Positions 16,285 through 25,817 of a stretch of DNA of 64,000 nucleotides are shown piece after piece. A model generated the notes under the pieces. It did no database searches and was not told where the DNA came from. It was given only the letters and a program-made list of their open reading frames with translations. The translations under genes and the position numbers were made by a program. Position 1 is the stretch's first letter, and every line of letters starts with the position of its first letter. Source of the DNA: Bacillota bacterium (lineage in GTDB: Bacteria > Bacillota > UBA4882 > UBA10575); assembly GCA_012727535.1 (NCBI GenBank), contig JAAYGU010000069.1, forward strand, positions 1 through 64,000. Direction: 5' to 3'.

Positions 16285-17058
16285 TTAATTTAGGCTCCGG
16301 CTGTATTCCTCAAGCGTGATGCCGTGTTGTTGGATTCGGGCGGCACTTTCTCGGCCAACATATCTTAGATGCCAGGGCTCAAACTGATAGCCGGTGATCG
16401 CCTCTTTCCCTTTGGGGTAACGAATGATAAAACCATAGCGGGCTGCATTGGCGGCCAACCACTTCCCCGCTTTGGTCTCCGCAAACTCTTCTATTAATTG
16501 GTAATTAACGGCAGCGCAGGAGACATCGATCGCCAAACCGGTCTGGTGTTCACTCTCGCCCGGGCGGGCGCTAACCTGGTTGGCCACTTCCGCTCCCCGT
16601 TGGCGGGCATTGTAGGCGAAAATCTGGGCTTGCCGCTCATACGAACGGTAAGCTGAAACACCGACCAACTCGACCTGCGCATCTTCGGCCGCCTCAAACA
16701 GCTCTTCCAGAGCCTCCGCCGCTTCCTTACGCATTTGCTTTTTCGGCAGATCCTCGGTGAAAGAAAAGGGAATATCCGGTACAGTAAGATCCTCCGGAAC
16801 GTACTCCTGGGCTATGGGGTGTTGTTTATTAACAAGCATCGTGTAGGAACGATCCTCCTGGATTTCCACCCTGCGCCCAGGAGTCTTCCCTGGTTGCCCG
16901 CCAGGAAGACGCGTATTGCGTTCATTACGCACCGGGGCGGAGGGAAGCGCTTCCCGCTCCGCCGTATATACAGTGTATAAGGGATAAGCAAGAATAAAAA
17001 AAATACCAACAAAAACCGCTGTCCTCATCTTTTTCATTAAAACTTTCATCCTTTTCAT
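16285..17058 (-). CDS. M15 family D-alanyl-D-alanine carboxypeptidase (VanY-like)
   Basis: 257-residue zinc peptidase that removes the terminal D-Ala of peptidoglycan stems. An N-terminal signal or anchor (MRTAVFVGIFFILAYPLYTVY) is followed by a linker and the M15B domain at about 100-250. The zinc motifs are SARPGESEHQTGLAIDVS (His and Asp) and EPWHLRYVG (catalytic Glu-Pro-Trp-His). AAAGGTGA precedes the ATG. It should act outside the cytoplasmic membrane. Convergent with the DUF1540 gene. Confidence 0.88.
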   Translation of the reverse strand: MKRMKVLMKKMRTAVFVGIFFILAYPLYTVYTAEREALPSAPVRNERNTRLPGGQPGKTPGRRVEIQEDRSYTMLVNKQHPIAQEYVPEDLTVPDIPFSFTEDLPKKQMRKEAAEALEELFEAAEDAQVELVGVSAYRSYERQAQIFAYNARQRGAEVANQVSARPGESEHQTGLAIDVSCAAVNYQLIEEFAETKAGKWLAANAARYGFIIRYPKGKEAITGYQFEPWHLRYVGRESAARIQQHGITLEEYSRSLN

Positions 17059-17196
17059 GGGCTGTCACCTTTGGTCCGGTCCTTTACCGCACCAGCTATT
17101 ACTGGTCCAAACTTAATCTTATTAAAGAAATCCTCTTACCATCAAGTATTAATCTCTGGGGTTCATAGCAAAATGTGTTCCCGCGCCCTCTTCTTT

Positions 17197-17217
17197 ACCA
17201 AAAAGGGGATTTTTGGT
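17197..17217 (+). other. Hairpin in the ilvD leader region
   Basis: ACCAAAAA-GGGGA-TTTTTGGT is a perfect 8-bp stem about 95 bases upstream of ilvD. No T-box signature is visible nearby. It could be an attenuator arm or chance. Confidence 0.3.
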
Positions 17218-17312
17218 GGCCACTGATCTTCTTTTTAAAAGGATTTTCCACACTTATCACGAAGAGAAAGAAAATCTCGTTTTGCACCCTTAACCAAAGA
17301 GGAGGTATTTTT

Positions 17313-18974
17313 ATGCGGAGTGATCAAGTAAAAAAAGGAGCGACCAGGGCGCCCCATCGTTCCCTTTTTAAGGCAATGGGTTATACCGATCGGGAACTGG
17401 AACGGCCCTTAATCGGGATCGCTAATTCCTTTAATGAAATAATTCCCGGCCATATTCACCTGCGGACCATCACCGAAGCCGTGAAAGCCGGAGTCCGCCT
17501 GGCTGGAGGAACACCGGTTGAGTTCGGAGCGATCGGGATCTGTGACGGGATCGCGATGGGACATGAGGGAATGAAGTATTCGCTGGCCAGCCGAGAGTTG
17601 ATTGCCGACTCAATTGAAGCGATGGTCAATGCCCACGCTTTCGATGGTTTGGTCTTGATTCCAAACTGCGATAAGATCGTCCCGGGGATGCTAATGGCCG
17701 CTGCCCGCCTTGATCTACCAGCAATCGTCGTCAGTGGCGGACCGATGCTCGCCGGTGAAATTAACAACCAACGGCTCGATCTAAACTCTGTCTTTGAAGG
17801 GGTAGGTGCGCTGGCTGCCGGGGAGATTTCGGAGGAGGAGCTTTCCGTCCTCGAAGAAAGGGCCTGTCCAGGCTGCGGTTCCTGCGCCGGTATGTTCACC
17901 GCTAACACCATGAACTGCTTAACGGAAGTTTTGGGGATGGCTCTCCCCGGTAACGGTACGATCCCTGCTGTCGACGCCCGTCGTTTACGACTGGCCAAAG
18001 AAACGGGTTTCCAAATCATGGAACTCGTTAAAAAGCAGCTTACACCGCGTTCCATCTTAACGGAGGAAGCCTTCACCAACGCCTTTGCTGTTGATATGGC
18101 GATTGGCGGTTCCACCAATACCTTTTTGCATTTACCGGCGATCGCCCACGAAGTTGGCATCAAACTCGAACTTAATTGGATTAACGAACTGAGTGCAAAG
18201 ATCCCGCATCTTTGCCACCTCCGGCCGGCTGGCCCTCATCATATTCAGGATTTGGACGCGGCCGGCGGCATTCCGGCGCTGCTGGCCACGCTAGCCTCCC
18301 AAAACCTACTCCATCTTGCCGCCCTGACGGTTACCGGCCGAAGGATGGGGGAGAATATTGAAGGACTAAAAATACCGGAGCAAAAGGTGATCAGACCGGT
18401 TAACAATCCTTACCACCAAACCGGCGGCTTAGCCGTTCTCTTCGGCTCTTTAGCGCCGGACGGAGCAGTGGTTAAACAAGCAGCCGTGGATCCGGAGATG
18501 TTAGTCCATCAAGGGCCAGCTCGCGTTTTTGACCAGGAAGAAGCCGCGGTTAAAGCAATCTTCGGCGGCCAGATTAACCCGGGTGATGTGATCATCATCC
18601 GCTACGAAGGACCGCAAGGCGGGCCCGGGATGCGGGAGATGCTCTCGCCGACGTCCGCCATTGCTGGGATGGGCTTAGACCGGACAGTTGCCTTAATCAC
18701 TGATGGGCGTTTTTCCGGCGCCAGTCGGGGCGCCTCCATCGGCCATGTCTCACCCGAAGCAGCGACCGGTGGACCTTTGGCCCTGGTTCAAGAGGGAGAC
18801 CTCATCCAGATTGACATTCCAGCCCGGCGTCTCGAGCTGCTGGTCGCACCGGAGGAGCTGGCAAAGCGCAAGGCCGCATGGCGTCCTCCGACACCCAAAG
18901 TAACCCACGGTTACCTTGCCCGTTATGCCAAACTGGTCAAATCCGCCAATACAGGAGCGATTATTGATGTCTAA
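17313..18974 (+). CDS. ilvD: Dihydroxy-acid dehydratase
   Basis: Iron-sulfur dehydratase giving the 2-keto acid precursors of valine, isoleucine and leucine. Cluster and active-site motifs are [32 protein letters not shown], and near the end [20 protein letters not shown]. The open frame reaches 17175, but AGAGGAGG precedes the ATG at 17313, giving 553 residues, normal for IlvD. It overlaps the DUF2007 gene. No ilvB, ilvN or ilvC is in the window; leuC-D-B follow 7.7 kb downstream. Confidence 0.95.
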   Translation: MRSDQVKKGATRAPHRSLFKAMGYTDRELERPLIGIANSFNEIIPGHIHLRTITEAVKAGVRLAGGTPVEFGAIGICDGIAMGHEGMKYSLASRELIADSIEAMVNAHAFDGLVLIPNCDKIVPGMLMAAARLDLPAIVVSGGPMLAGEINNQRLDLNSVFEGVGALAAGEISEEELSVLEERACPGCGSCAGMFTANTMNCLTEVLGMALPGNGTIPAVDARRLRLAKETGFQIMELVKKQLTPRSILTEEAFTNAFAVDMAIGGSTNTFLHLPAIAHEVGIKLELNWINELSAKIPHLCHLRPAGPHHIQDLDAAGGIPALLATLASQNLLHLAALTVTGRRMGENIEGLKIPEQKVIRPVNNPYHQTGGLAVLFGSLAPDGAVVKQAAVDPEMLVHQGPARVFDQEEAAVKAIFGGQINPGDVIIIRYEGPQGGPGMREMLSPTSAIAGMGLDRTVALITDGRFSGASRGASIGHVSPEAATGGPLALVQEGDLIQIDIPARRLELLVAPEELAKRKAAWRPPTPKVTHGYLARYAKLVKSANTGAIIDV

Positions 18975-19182
18975 ACCCGCTGCGTTAGTAACTGTTCTTG
19001 AAGTACAAAATCCAACTACGGCTGACTTGATCAAAAGTATTCTGCAGGGCGCCGGGATCGAATGTTTTATCCCCGGACTCAATCTTGGTCTCATCTACGG
19101 AGGTGCACTCGGCCTGAAAATTCAGGTGCGTCCCGAAGATGTGGAAGATGCTAAAACAATCATCGCCCAACTCGACCTGTAG
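18967..19182 (+). CDS. DUF2007 domain small protein
   Basis: 71-residue protein with the ferredoxin-like DUF2007 fold (putative signal transducer, PF09413): [45 protein letters not shown]. This family often appears near metabolic genes; its function is unknown. I chose the ATG at 18967, which overlaps the last codons of ilvD and has AGGAG 9 bases upstream. Translation is probably coupled to ilvD. Confidence 0.8.
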   Translation: MSKPAALVTVLEVQNPTTADLIKSILQGAGIECFIPGLNLGLIYGGALGLKIQVRPEDVEDAKTIIAQLDL

Positions 19183-19334
19183 GCCAGCCTTCGTTCCCTA
19201 ACACGATCAATTCTTTCATGCTAATAGCATTATTTAAGCCTTAACTACCAGCTCCCAAGCAGCAGACAAAACCTTTACCATCAAACCGCTGACGGGGAAT
19301 CATCCGGGGCAGAACGGTAAAGTAAGTCCCAATA

Positions 19335-19380
19335 AGCATAAATATAGAACGCCGTGCACGGCGTTCTATATTTATGCTTT
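19335..19380. repeat. 46-base perfect palindrome between DUF2007 and argC
   Basis: Two 23-base arms (19335-19357 and 19358-19380) are exact reverse complements with no spacer. The centre is CCGTGCACGG and the outer part is AT-rich (AAGCATAAATATAG). A few T follow. As RNA it would form a very stable hairpin and could end the ilvD transcript; as DNA it could be a protein-binding site. Elsewhere in the 19183-19585 gap there are weaker hairpins (ATGCT/AGCAT at 19219-19231; CTTTACC/GGTAAAG at about 19273-19322). Confidence 0.7.
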
Positions 19381-19415
19381 TAATATAATGCTTATCCCTT
19401 TGATATTGGTGTGCG

Positions 19416-19455
19416 GTATATAAATATACATAAATTTTGCATATTAATTATTGCA
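19416..19455. promoter_or_regulatory. Candidate ArgR operator pair
   Basis: Two AT-rich symmetric sites sit next to the arg promoter: GTATATAAATATAC (19416-19429, arms perfect) and TGCATATTAATTATTGCA (19438-19455), which overlaps the -35 element. ArgR boxes are 18-base AT-rich palindromes that often occur in pairs. Assignment to ArgR is an inference from position. Confidence 0.35.
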
Positions 19456-19479
19456 TTATGTTCGCCAATCCGTTATAAT
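19451..19479 (+). promoter_or_regulatory. Promoter of the arg operon
   Basis: TTGCAT at 19451-19456 and TATAAT at 19474-19479 are separated by 17 bases, about 110 bases before argC. Confidence 0.65.
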
Positions 19480-19585
19480 GACACCAGATACATAACGTTG
19501 AAAGTAGACGACAGGTAGCCAAAAACTTGATGGTCGTGCCGGTAGTCTCACTCCGGCAATTTCGGAAAAGAAAGTAGGATGCTCG

Positions 19586-20629
19586 ATGATTAAAATTGGA
19601 ATTATTGGTGTTAACGGTTACGGCGGCGGCGAACTGCTCCGGCTCCTCGCCGGCCATCCCCAGGTTAAAGTCACGGTTGTCTCTTCCCGTTCCCAAGCCG
19701 GCCGGACCATCGCGCAAGTTTTTCCGTCTTTCCGCGGCACCAGTTGGGGACAACTGGTCGTAAGCGAACCGTCCTCACCGCTCTTTGACGAATGTGATCT
19801 GGTTTTTTTGGCTCTTCCCCACGGAGTATCCGCTACTTGGGCTCCTGGCTTTTTAGCAAAAGGAATTAAAGTGATCGACCTGGGAGCGGATTTCCGCCTC
19901 AAACAAGCAGCAGTCTATGAAGAGTGGTACAACCAGCGGCACCCCCATCCAGAACTATTAAAGGAAGCAGTTTATGGATTACCTGAATTAAATAGAACAC
20001 AGTTAAGGAACGCCCGTCTCATCGGAAATCCCGGCTGTTACCCGACCAGTATTTTACTGGCTTTAGCACCGCTCTTACCAACGGATTTACTCGCGGACAA
20101 CGTAATAATTGTTGATTCAAAATCCGGGATCTCCGGCGCCGGACGCACCACTAAAGATGAGTTCCATTTTGCCGAAGCCGACCAGGATTTCCGGGCTTAT
20201 GGAGTGGTGAAACATCGCCATCTTCCGGAGATTGAACAGGAAGCTTCTTTACAAGCCGGAAAAAAGGTGATGGTCTCCTTTACTCCGCACTTGATTCCAG
20301 TAAGCCGCGGGATCTTTTCTACGCTCAATTTAGCCGCCGGGCGGGTAACTTCCACTCAAGAGTTGACCGAGCTTTATCAGAATTTCTATCAAGATGAACC
20401 TTTCGTCACTGTTCTCAATGGTAATGAACTACCGCAAACCAAAAGTATTCTATATACCAACCGCGTACAACTAGCTATACGCTATGACGATCGTACCAAC
20501 CGGATCATTATCCTCTCTGCCCTGGATAACCTGGTGAAAGGCGCTGCGGGGCAGGCTGTACAGAATATGAATATCCTTTTTGGACTGGAAGAAACCACTG
20601 GCCTTGACACCCCGGGCCTTTGGCCTTAA
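19586..20629 (+). CDS. argC: N-acetyl-gamma-glutamyl-phosphate reductase
   Basis: Third step of arginine/ornithine synthesis, NADPH-dependent reduction of the acyl phosphate. The Rossmann start is IGIIGVNGYGGGELLRLL. The active-site Cys lies in LIGNPGCYPTS near residue 150. The dimerisation half contains VKHRHLPEIEQE and SFTPHLIPVSRGI. The length (347) is typical. First gene of argC-J-B-D with argG close behind. Confidence 0.96.
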   Translation: MIKIGIIGVNGYGGGELLRLLAGHPQVKVTVVSSRSQAGRTIAQVFPSFRGTSWGQLVVSEPSSPLFDECDLVFLALPHGVSATWAPGFLAKGIKVIDLGADFRLKQAAVYEEWYNQRHPHPELLKEAVYGLPELNRTQLRNARLIGNPGCYPTSILLALAPLLPTDLLADNVIIVDSKSGISGAGRTTKDEFHFAEADQDFRAYGVVKHRHLPEIEQEASLQAGKKVMVSFTPHLIPVSRGIFSTLNLAAGRVTSTQELTELYQNFYQDEPFVTVLNGNELPQTKSILYTNRVQLAIRYDDRTNRIIILSALDNLVKGAAGQAVQNMNILFGLEETTGLDTPGLWP

Positions 20630-20642
20630 TTAGCCAACTCCA

Positions 20643-20678
20643 GCCTGACTCGGGCTTAAAATTTTGCCTAAGTCAGGC
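20643..20678 (+). other. Hairpin between argC and argJ
   Basis: GCCTGACT at 20643-20650 and AGTCAGGC at 20671-20678 form a perfect 8-bp stem without a T-run. Possibly an mRNA processing or stability element inside the operon. Confidence 0.4.
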
Positions 20679-20752
20679 GGTTAAGATGTATTGAACGGGC
20701 TTAGGAAAGAAGAATGTGACAAGCCCGCTCTTAAGGAAAGGAGAAATAAAAG

Positions 20753-21949
20753 ATGTCAACAACCGCAAATGGTATTACCTTTCCCCGGGGCTTTAAAGCT
20801 TCCGGCCTGGCTTGTGGGATCAAAAAACAAAACAGACCCGATCTTGCTCTGGTCTATTCTGAAGTCCCGGCGACCGCTGCCGCGGTCTTCACCACTAATC
20901 AGGTACAAGCGGCGCCCGTCATCATCAGCCGTGAACATATAAAAAGTGGTTCCGCGCAGGCGATCTTACTGAACAGCGGTAATGCCAATGCTTGTACCGG
21001 TGTAAAAGGGTTGGCCGACGCTAAAACGACAGCGGGCGCAGTGGCAAACCTACTGAACTGTCGTCCAGAAGCCGTTTTACTCGCCTCTACCGGGGTAATC
21101 GGAGTACCTCTTCCCCTCCCGCTGATTCTAAATTCTTTATCCTCCCTCACCGCCAAACTGTCAACCAGCGGCGGAGCGGAGGCTGCTCAGGCGATCATGA
21201 CCACCGATACTTTCGCCAAAGAAGCAGCAGTCACGGTAGAACTCGGAGGGAGGGAGGTCCGGATTGGCGGAATGGCTAAAGGTTCGGGAATGATCCAACC
21301 ACAAATGGCGACCATGTTAGGGGTGATCACGACCGACGCCCCACTCGGCCCAGAGGTATTAAACAACATCTTACGCCGGATCGTAAACCAGACCTTTAAC
21401 CGGATTACCGTGGACGGTGATACCAGTACCAATGATACTGTCTTTCTATTAGCGAACGGCTGCGCCGGTGGGGAGGAGATTACCGGGGGCGCGGAACTGG
21501 AGAAGTTTAGCGCCGCCCTTCACGATGTAGCTATGCGTTTAGCCCACATGATTGTGCAGGACGGCGAAGGCGCCACTAAATTTCTAACGATCCAGGTTAC
21601 AGGGGCCCGCACGGAAGCAGAAGCGGAAACCGCCGCCCGGGCGGTGGCCAACTCAAATCTAGTCAAAACTGCTTTCTTCGGAGAAGACGCCAACTGGGGA
21701 CGAGTCTTAGCGGCGGTAGGCTATTCCGGGATTGATTTTGCCCCCGAGCAAACTGAAATCTTATTGGCTGATTTACCGGTCTTTGCTGGCACTGGACTGC
21801 CCTTTTGTGAGCAAACCGCCAAATCACTTTTACAGCAAAAAGAGATTACTGTAAAGATCAACCTCCACCAGGGAGAGGCTGAAGCAACGATTTGGACTTG
21901 TGACTTGTCAGATGATTACGTGAAGATTAACGGCTCCTACCGGACCTAA
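20753..21949 (+). CDS. argJ: Glutamate N-acetyltransferase / amino-acid acetyltransferase
   Basis: Transfers acetyl from N-acetylornithine to glutamate (cyclic arginine pathway); some members also use acetyl-CoA. The precursor cleaves itself at the conserved Ala-Thr in GMIQPQMATMLGV, where Thr becomes the nucleophile. Other family segments are LLNSGNANACTG, LASTGVIG, TVDGDTSTNDTV and the C-terminal NGSYRT. AAAGGAG precedes the ATG. The length (398) is normal. Confidence 0.95.
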   Translation: MSTTANGITFPRGFKASGLACGIKKQNRPDLALVYSEVPATAAAVFTTNQVQAAPVIISREHIKSGSAQAILLNSGNANACTGVKGLADAKTTAGAVANLLNCRPEAVLLASTGVIGVPLPLPLILNSLSSLTAKLSTSGGAEAAQAIMTTDTFAKEAAVTVELGGREVRIGGMAKGSGMIQPQMATMLGVITTDAPLGPEVLNNILRRIVNQTFNRITVDGDTSTNDTVFLLANGCAGGEEITGGAELEKFSAALHDVAMRLAHMIVQDGEGATKFLTIQVTGARTEAEAETAARAVANSNLVKTAFFGEDANWGRVLAAVGYSGIDFAPEQTEILLADLPVFAGTGLPFCEQTAKSLLQQKEITVKINLHQGEAEATIWTCDLSDDYVKINGSYRT

Positions 21950-22009
21950 GTCCGTATGGAAGTTTGTTTTCCTTAATTTATATTTAATAAACATAAAGGA
22001 ATGAATGGC

Positions 22010-22888
22010 ATGGATTTTACAGACCGCGCCCAAGTGTTAATTGAAGCCATCCCCTATATTCGCTCTTTTTATGGTAAAACTTTTGTCATTAAGTACGGCG
22101 GTAGCGCTATGTTAAATGCTGAGCTAAAGCGAGCAGTGATCCTTGATTTAATTCTGCTTAAATACTTAGGATTAAACCCGGTCGTTGTCCACGGCGGCGG
22201 CCCGGAGATCTCCGCTCTCTTAAAGCAGGTAGGCAAAGAAACCATCTTTGCCCAAGGGCAACGCATCACTGATGCGGAGACAATGACACTGGTCAATATG
22301 GTCTTGGCAGGAAAGATCAATAAAGAGATTGTGGCTTTATTCAACCAATTGGGCGGTAAAGCGATCGGTCTCTCCGGCCAAGACGACAGTCTGCTAGTGG
22401 CCAAGAAAAAGATTCTCCCCGGGGAGAAGATTGATTTAGGTTTTGTCGGAGAAGTGGAAACGATCCATGCTTCCTTAATCTATACTTTGTTGGATAAAAG
22501 TTATATCCCTGTAATTGCACCGGTTGGCGTAGGCCGGGACGGACATTTTTATAATATTAATGCCGACACAGTCGCCGGGGAATTGGCCGGCGCTTTAAAG
22601 GCGGAAAAACTGATCTTACTCACTGATACCGAAGGAATCTTAGCCGATCCAACCGACCCGGGCAGTCTAATCTCGGTTCTAACCACCAACGAGGCTCAGT
22701 ACTTGATCGAAACCGGCCGGATAGACGGAGGGATGATCCCCAAGGTCGAGGCCTGCACCTCCGCGCTGCGTCAGGGGGTCAAGCGTACCCATATTATTGA
22801 CGGCCGCCGCCTGCACTCTCTGTTACTTGAAGTTTTAACCGACCAAGGTATTGGCACGATGGTCGTCGAAGAGAAGGAGGATAAATGA
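22010..22888 (+). CDS. argB: Acetylglutamate kinase
   Basis: Phosphorylates N-acetylglutamate in arginine synthesis; an amino-acid-kinase fold. Visible motifs are FVIKYGGSAM (phosphate binding), VVVHGGGPEIS, GLSGQDDSL, FYNINADTVAGELA and ILLTDTEGI. The frame begins at 22001, but AAAGGA is directly adjacent to that ATG and 9 bases from the ATG at 22010, which I prefer (MDFTDRAQVLIEA). The stop overlaps argD as ATGA. An N-terminal helix that allows arginine-inhibited hexamers may be short here. Confidence 0.95.
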   Translation: MDFTDRAQVLIEAIPYIRSFYGKTFVIKYGGSAMLNAELKRAVILDLILLKYLGLNPVVVHGGGPEISALLKQVGKETIFAQGQRITDAETMTLVNMVLAGKINKEIVALFNQLGGKAIGLSGQDDSLLVAKKKILPGEKIDLGFVGEVETIHASLIYTLLDKSYIPVIAPVGVGRDGHFYNINADTVAGELAGALKAEKLILLTDTEGILADPTDPGSLISVLTTNEAQYLIETGRIDGGMIPKVEACTSALRQGVKRTHIIDGRRLHSLLLEVLTDQGIGTMVVEEKEDK

Positions 22889-24078
22889 GGATGAACGACT
22901 TGTTTACCCGGGCGGAAAAAGTACTCATGAACAATGTACGACGCTACCCCGCTGTGTTCACACGAGCTGAAGGGTCGCGGGTTTATGATGCCGCCGGGCG
23001 AGAATATATCGATTTTCTCTCCGGCATTGCGGTGCAAGCAGTTGGCCACTCCCACCCGCGGATCACGGCCGCTATCCGGCAACAGGCGGAGAAGATTATA
23101 CACGTCTCCAACCTTTATTACCTGGAAGAACAGATCGATCTTGCCGAAAAACTCGTCGCCCTCTCCGGATTAGACCGCGTCTTCTTCTGTAATAGCGGGG
23201 CGGAAGCCAATGAAGCGGCGATCAAATTAGCCCGTAAATACGGTCGCCACCAACTCGGCGGAAAATATGAGATCGTCAGTGCTATCCATTCCTTTCACGG
23301 TCGGACTTTGGGGGCCTTAGCCGCAACCGGACAACCGAAATACCAAGAAAACTTTGCTCCTATGCCAGCCGGTTTCCGGTATGCACCGTTTAATGACCTC
23401 GCCGCGTGGGAGGCGGCCGTCTCCGACCATACCTGTGCCCTCCTCCTCGAACCGGTCCAGGGCGAAGGCGGTGTCCATCCGGTCTCCCGGGAGTTTCTAG
23501 AAGGAATTGCCGCTTTATGCCGTAAACATAGGCTACTACTAATCTTGGATGAAGTCCAAACCGGACTAGGCCGGACCGGCAAATACTTTGCCTGGGAACA
23601 TTTTGGGATTAAACCGGATATCCTTACGACAGCTAAAGCTCTAGGCGCTGGGGTTCCCCTCGGTGCGCTGCTGGCGACCGAAAAAGTGGCTTCCGTCCTG
23701 GCGCCGGGTGACCACAGTACCACCGTAGGCGGTGGTGGCATCGCCTTTGCGGCTGGCCTTGAAGTACTCCGCCTCCTGGAGGAGGAGAATCTGCCGGCTC
23801 GGGCGGCCCGCTTAGGGGCCGAACTAAAGACTCTCTTCCAATCCTGGCAACAGGAACTGCCGGTCATTAAGGCGGTTCGGGGTTGGGGATTGATGCTAGC
23901 GCTGGAATTAACCGTCCCGGCTGGGCCAGTGGCCCAACAATGTTTTGAAAATGGTTTACTGATTAATGCCGTTTCTCCTACCGCACTTCGCCTGCTCCCT
24001 GCACTGAACATTGAGCATAAAGACCTAGAAGTTGGGCTTTCAATCTTAAAAGCAGTATTAAAGGAATTTGAAAAGTGA
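22885..24078 (+). CDS. argD: Acetylornithine aminotransferase
   Basis: PLP-dependent class III aminotransferase converting N-acetylglutamate semialdehyde to N-acetylornithine. Features: FLSGIAVQAVGHSHP, the PLP phosphate site FFCNSGAEANEAAIKLARKY, SFHGRTLGALAATGQ, LILDEVQTGLGRTG and the PLP Lys in TTAKALGAGVPLGAL. The 397-residue length fits. The ATG overlaps the argB stop and has AAGGAGG upstream. Confidence 0.94.
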   Translation: MRMNDLFTRAEKVLMNNVRRYPAVFTRAEGSRVYDAAGREYIDFLSGIAVQAVGHSHPRITAAIRQQAEKIIHVSNLYYLEEQIDLAEKLVALSGLDRVFFCNSGAEANEAAIKLARKYGRHQLGGKYEIVSAIHSFHGRTLGALAATGQPKYQENFAPMPAGFRYAPFNDLAAWEAAVSDHTCALLLEPVQGEGGVHPVSREFLEGIAALCRKHRLLLILDEVQTGLGRTGKYFAWEHFGIKPDILTTAKALGAGVPLGALLATEKVASVLAPGDHSTTVGGGGIAFAAGLEVLRLLEEENLPARAARLGAELKTLFQSWQQELPVIKAVRGWGLMLALELTVPAGPVAQQCFENGLLINAVSPTALRLLPALNIEHKDLEVGLSILKAVLKEFEK

Positions 24079-24245
24079 GAGAATAACAAAAGCAAGACCA
24101 AGACAGCAGATTAATCAATCAATAAGCTCATTGAGCTGTTTTGTTTGAAGGAATTTGTTCAGAAACAGACCAAAGTCTTATCTCAAGCTTAAATACACTG
24201 ATAATATAGCATTTACTTAAGTAAAAATTTGAGGAGGTTGCAGTG

Positions 24246-25448
24246 ATGAAAATATCCAAGGTTGTCTTAGCCTACTCCGGGGGGCTTGATACTTCCATCA
24301 TTATCCCCTGGTTAAAGGAGAAATACGGTTGCGAAGTCATCGCTTTTGCCGCTGACGTCGGACAGGGAGAGGAATTAGCGCCTTTACGGGAGAAAGCATT
24401 GAAAACCGGGGCTAGTAAAATCTATATCGAAGACCTGCGCCACGACTTTGTTACGGATTATATCTTCCCCATGCTTAAAGCTGGCGCCATTTATGAAGGT
24501 AAGTATCTGATGGGAACATCGGTCGCCCGCCCGCTCATTGCTAAAAAGCAGGTCGAGATCGCAGCCCTGGAAGGGGCGGATGCCGTCGCACATGGCTGTA
24601 CCGGGAAAGGCAACGACCAGGTCCGTTTTGAGTTAACCTTCCGCTCCTTAAATCCAAACCTGAAAATAATTGCTCCCTGGCGTGAATGGTCGATCCGTTC
24701 CCGTCAAGAAGCAATCGACTATGCTCGAGAGCGTGGGATTGATATTCCAGTAACGAAAGATAAACCTTACTCCATGGACCGTAACCTCTGGCATATCAGT
24801 TACGAAGGGGGCATTTTGGAAGATCCCTGGCAAGCACCGCCGGAGGATATGTTCCTGTTGACCGTCTCCCCCGAGCAGGCACCCGATACCCCAGAATACT
24901 TAGAGATTGAATTTGAAAAAGGGATTCCGGTGGCCCTGAACGGTCAGGCCCTTGACCCGGTTTCTCTGCAGGAAAAACTCAACTCTCTCGCCGGGAAACA
25001 CGGAATTGGCCGGATCGACATAGTCGAAAACCGTCTGGTGGGGATGAAATCACGCGGTGTCTATGAGACCCCAGGAGGAACCATTCTTTACGTAGCCCAT
25101 CAGGAACTGGAATCCCTCACCCTTGAGCGGGAAACCATGCACTATAAAGAGTTAATTAGTAAGAAATACGCCGAGTTGGTCTACTACGGCCAGTGGTTTT
25201 CTCCTTTGAAGCAAGCACTGGATGCTTTTATCGATGAAACCCAGGAACGAGTGACCGGCGTTGTCCGGCTGAAACTGTGGAAAGGCCATTGCCTCCCGGT
25301 GGGTCGTAAATCCCCCTACAGCCTGTACCGCGAGGAGTTTGCTACCTTTGAGGCGGATCAGGTTTACAACCAGAAGGATGCCGAAGGGTTTATCAAACTA
25401 TTTGGGTTGCCACAACAGATCTGGAACGCCGTTAAAAAAGAAGATTAA
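24246..25448 (+). CDS. argG: Argininosuccinate synthase
   Basis: Joins citrulline and aspartate with ATP. The N-terminal ATP pyrophosphatase loop is [17 protein letters not shown]. Other conserved parts are [22 protein letters not shown] and [20 protein letters not shown] lies 8 bases before the ATG at 24246 (a GTG at 24243 is also possible). It is 165 bases from argD and could have its own promoter. argF and argH are not in this window. Confidence 0.96.
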   Translation: MKISKVVLAYSGGLDTSIIIPWLKEKYGCEVIAFAADVGQGEELAPLREKALKTGASKIYIEDLRHDFVTDYIFPMLKAGAIYEGKYLMGTSVARPLIAKKQVEIAALEGADAVAHGCTGKGNDQVRFELTFRSLNPNLKIIAPWREWSIRSRQEAIDYARERGIDIPVTKDKPYSMDRNLWHISYEGGILEDPWQAPPEDMFLLTVSPEQAPDTPEYLEIEFEKGIPVALNGQALDPVSLQEKLNSLAGKHGIGRIDIVENRLVGMKSRGVYETPGGTILYVAHQELESLTLERETMHYKELISKKYAELVYYGQWFSPLKQALDAFIDETQERVTGVVRLKLWKGHCLPVGRKSPYSLYREEFATFEADQVYNQKDAEGFIKLFGLPQQIWNAVKKED

Positions 25449-25497
25449 CCGGCGCTCACTTTTCCTCCGTTCCCCTTTTCGTGTGAAGACGGTCCCT

Positions 25498-25523
25498 ACC
25501 CCTTCCCGAAAAGGGGTTTTTTT
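25498..25523 (+). terminator. Terminator of argG
   Basis: ACCCCTT-CCCGA-AAAGGGGT followed by seven T, about 50 bases after the argG stop. Confidence 0.85.
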
Positions 25524-25538
25524 ATCCGCTTTCAAATT

Positions 25539-25720
25539 GAATTTCTGGGCTAGGCATTCTGAACGAAGCAGAGGGTAAAAGCGGATCGCGCGACAGGGAG
25601 GCCGCAAGCCCCTTTTGGTTCAGGATGAAACAAGCGGTTACCTGCTTTCAGTCGGAGTAAGCTTTAGAATACCTCAAGAATTTCACCGGATCAAGGGAAC
25701 ACCATTCTGCCCCGGCGGAA
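25539..25720. repeat. Intergenic repeat element, copy B
   Basis: Homologous to the element at 55119-55331. Shared blocks, in order: GAACGAAGCAGAGG, AAAGCGGAT, GCGACAGG, CCCTTTTGGTTCAG, GCTTTAGAAT, CAAGAATTTCACCGG and CCCCGGCGG. The right arm (GAATTTCACCGG region) is partly complementary to the left arm (GAATTTCTGGGCTAGGCATTC), so the whole element folds back on itself. The left end is truncated compared with copy C. It fills most of the 25449-25817 gap, between the argG terminator and the next promoter. Confidence 0.65.
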
Positions 25721-25740
25721 ATCGATCTTGGGTTACGATA

Positions 25741-25794
25741 AGAGAACTTAAGAGAACTTAATGTCTTGACAGGCGAACTTATTCCCTTTATAAT
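25741..25794 (+). promoter_or_regulatory. Consensus promoter with a tandem repeat upstream
   Basis: TTGACA at 25766-25771 and TATAAT at 25789-25794 with a 17-base spacer, a perfect sigma-A promoter. Directly upstream AGAGAACTTA occurs twice in tandem (25741-25760), a candidate activator or repressor site. Confidence 0.8.
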
Positions 25795-25817
25795 GGTTTC
25801 AAGAAAAGAGGTAATTA

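Noticed and set aside
17059-17312. T-box leader ahead of ilvD
   Set aside because: No AGGGTGGNACCGCG-like sequence is present; only a short AT-rich hairpin is seen.
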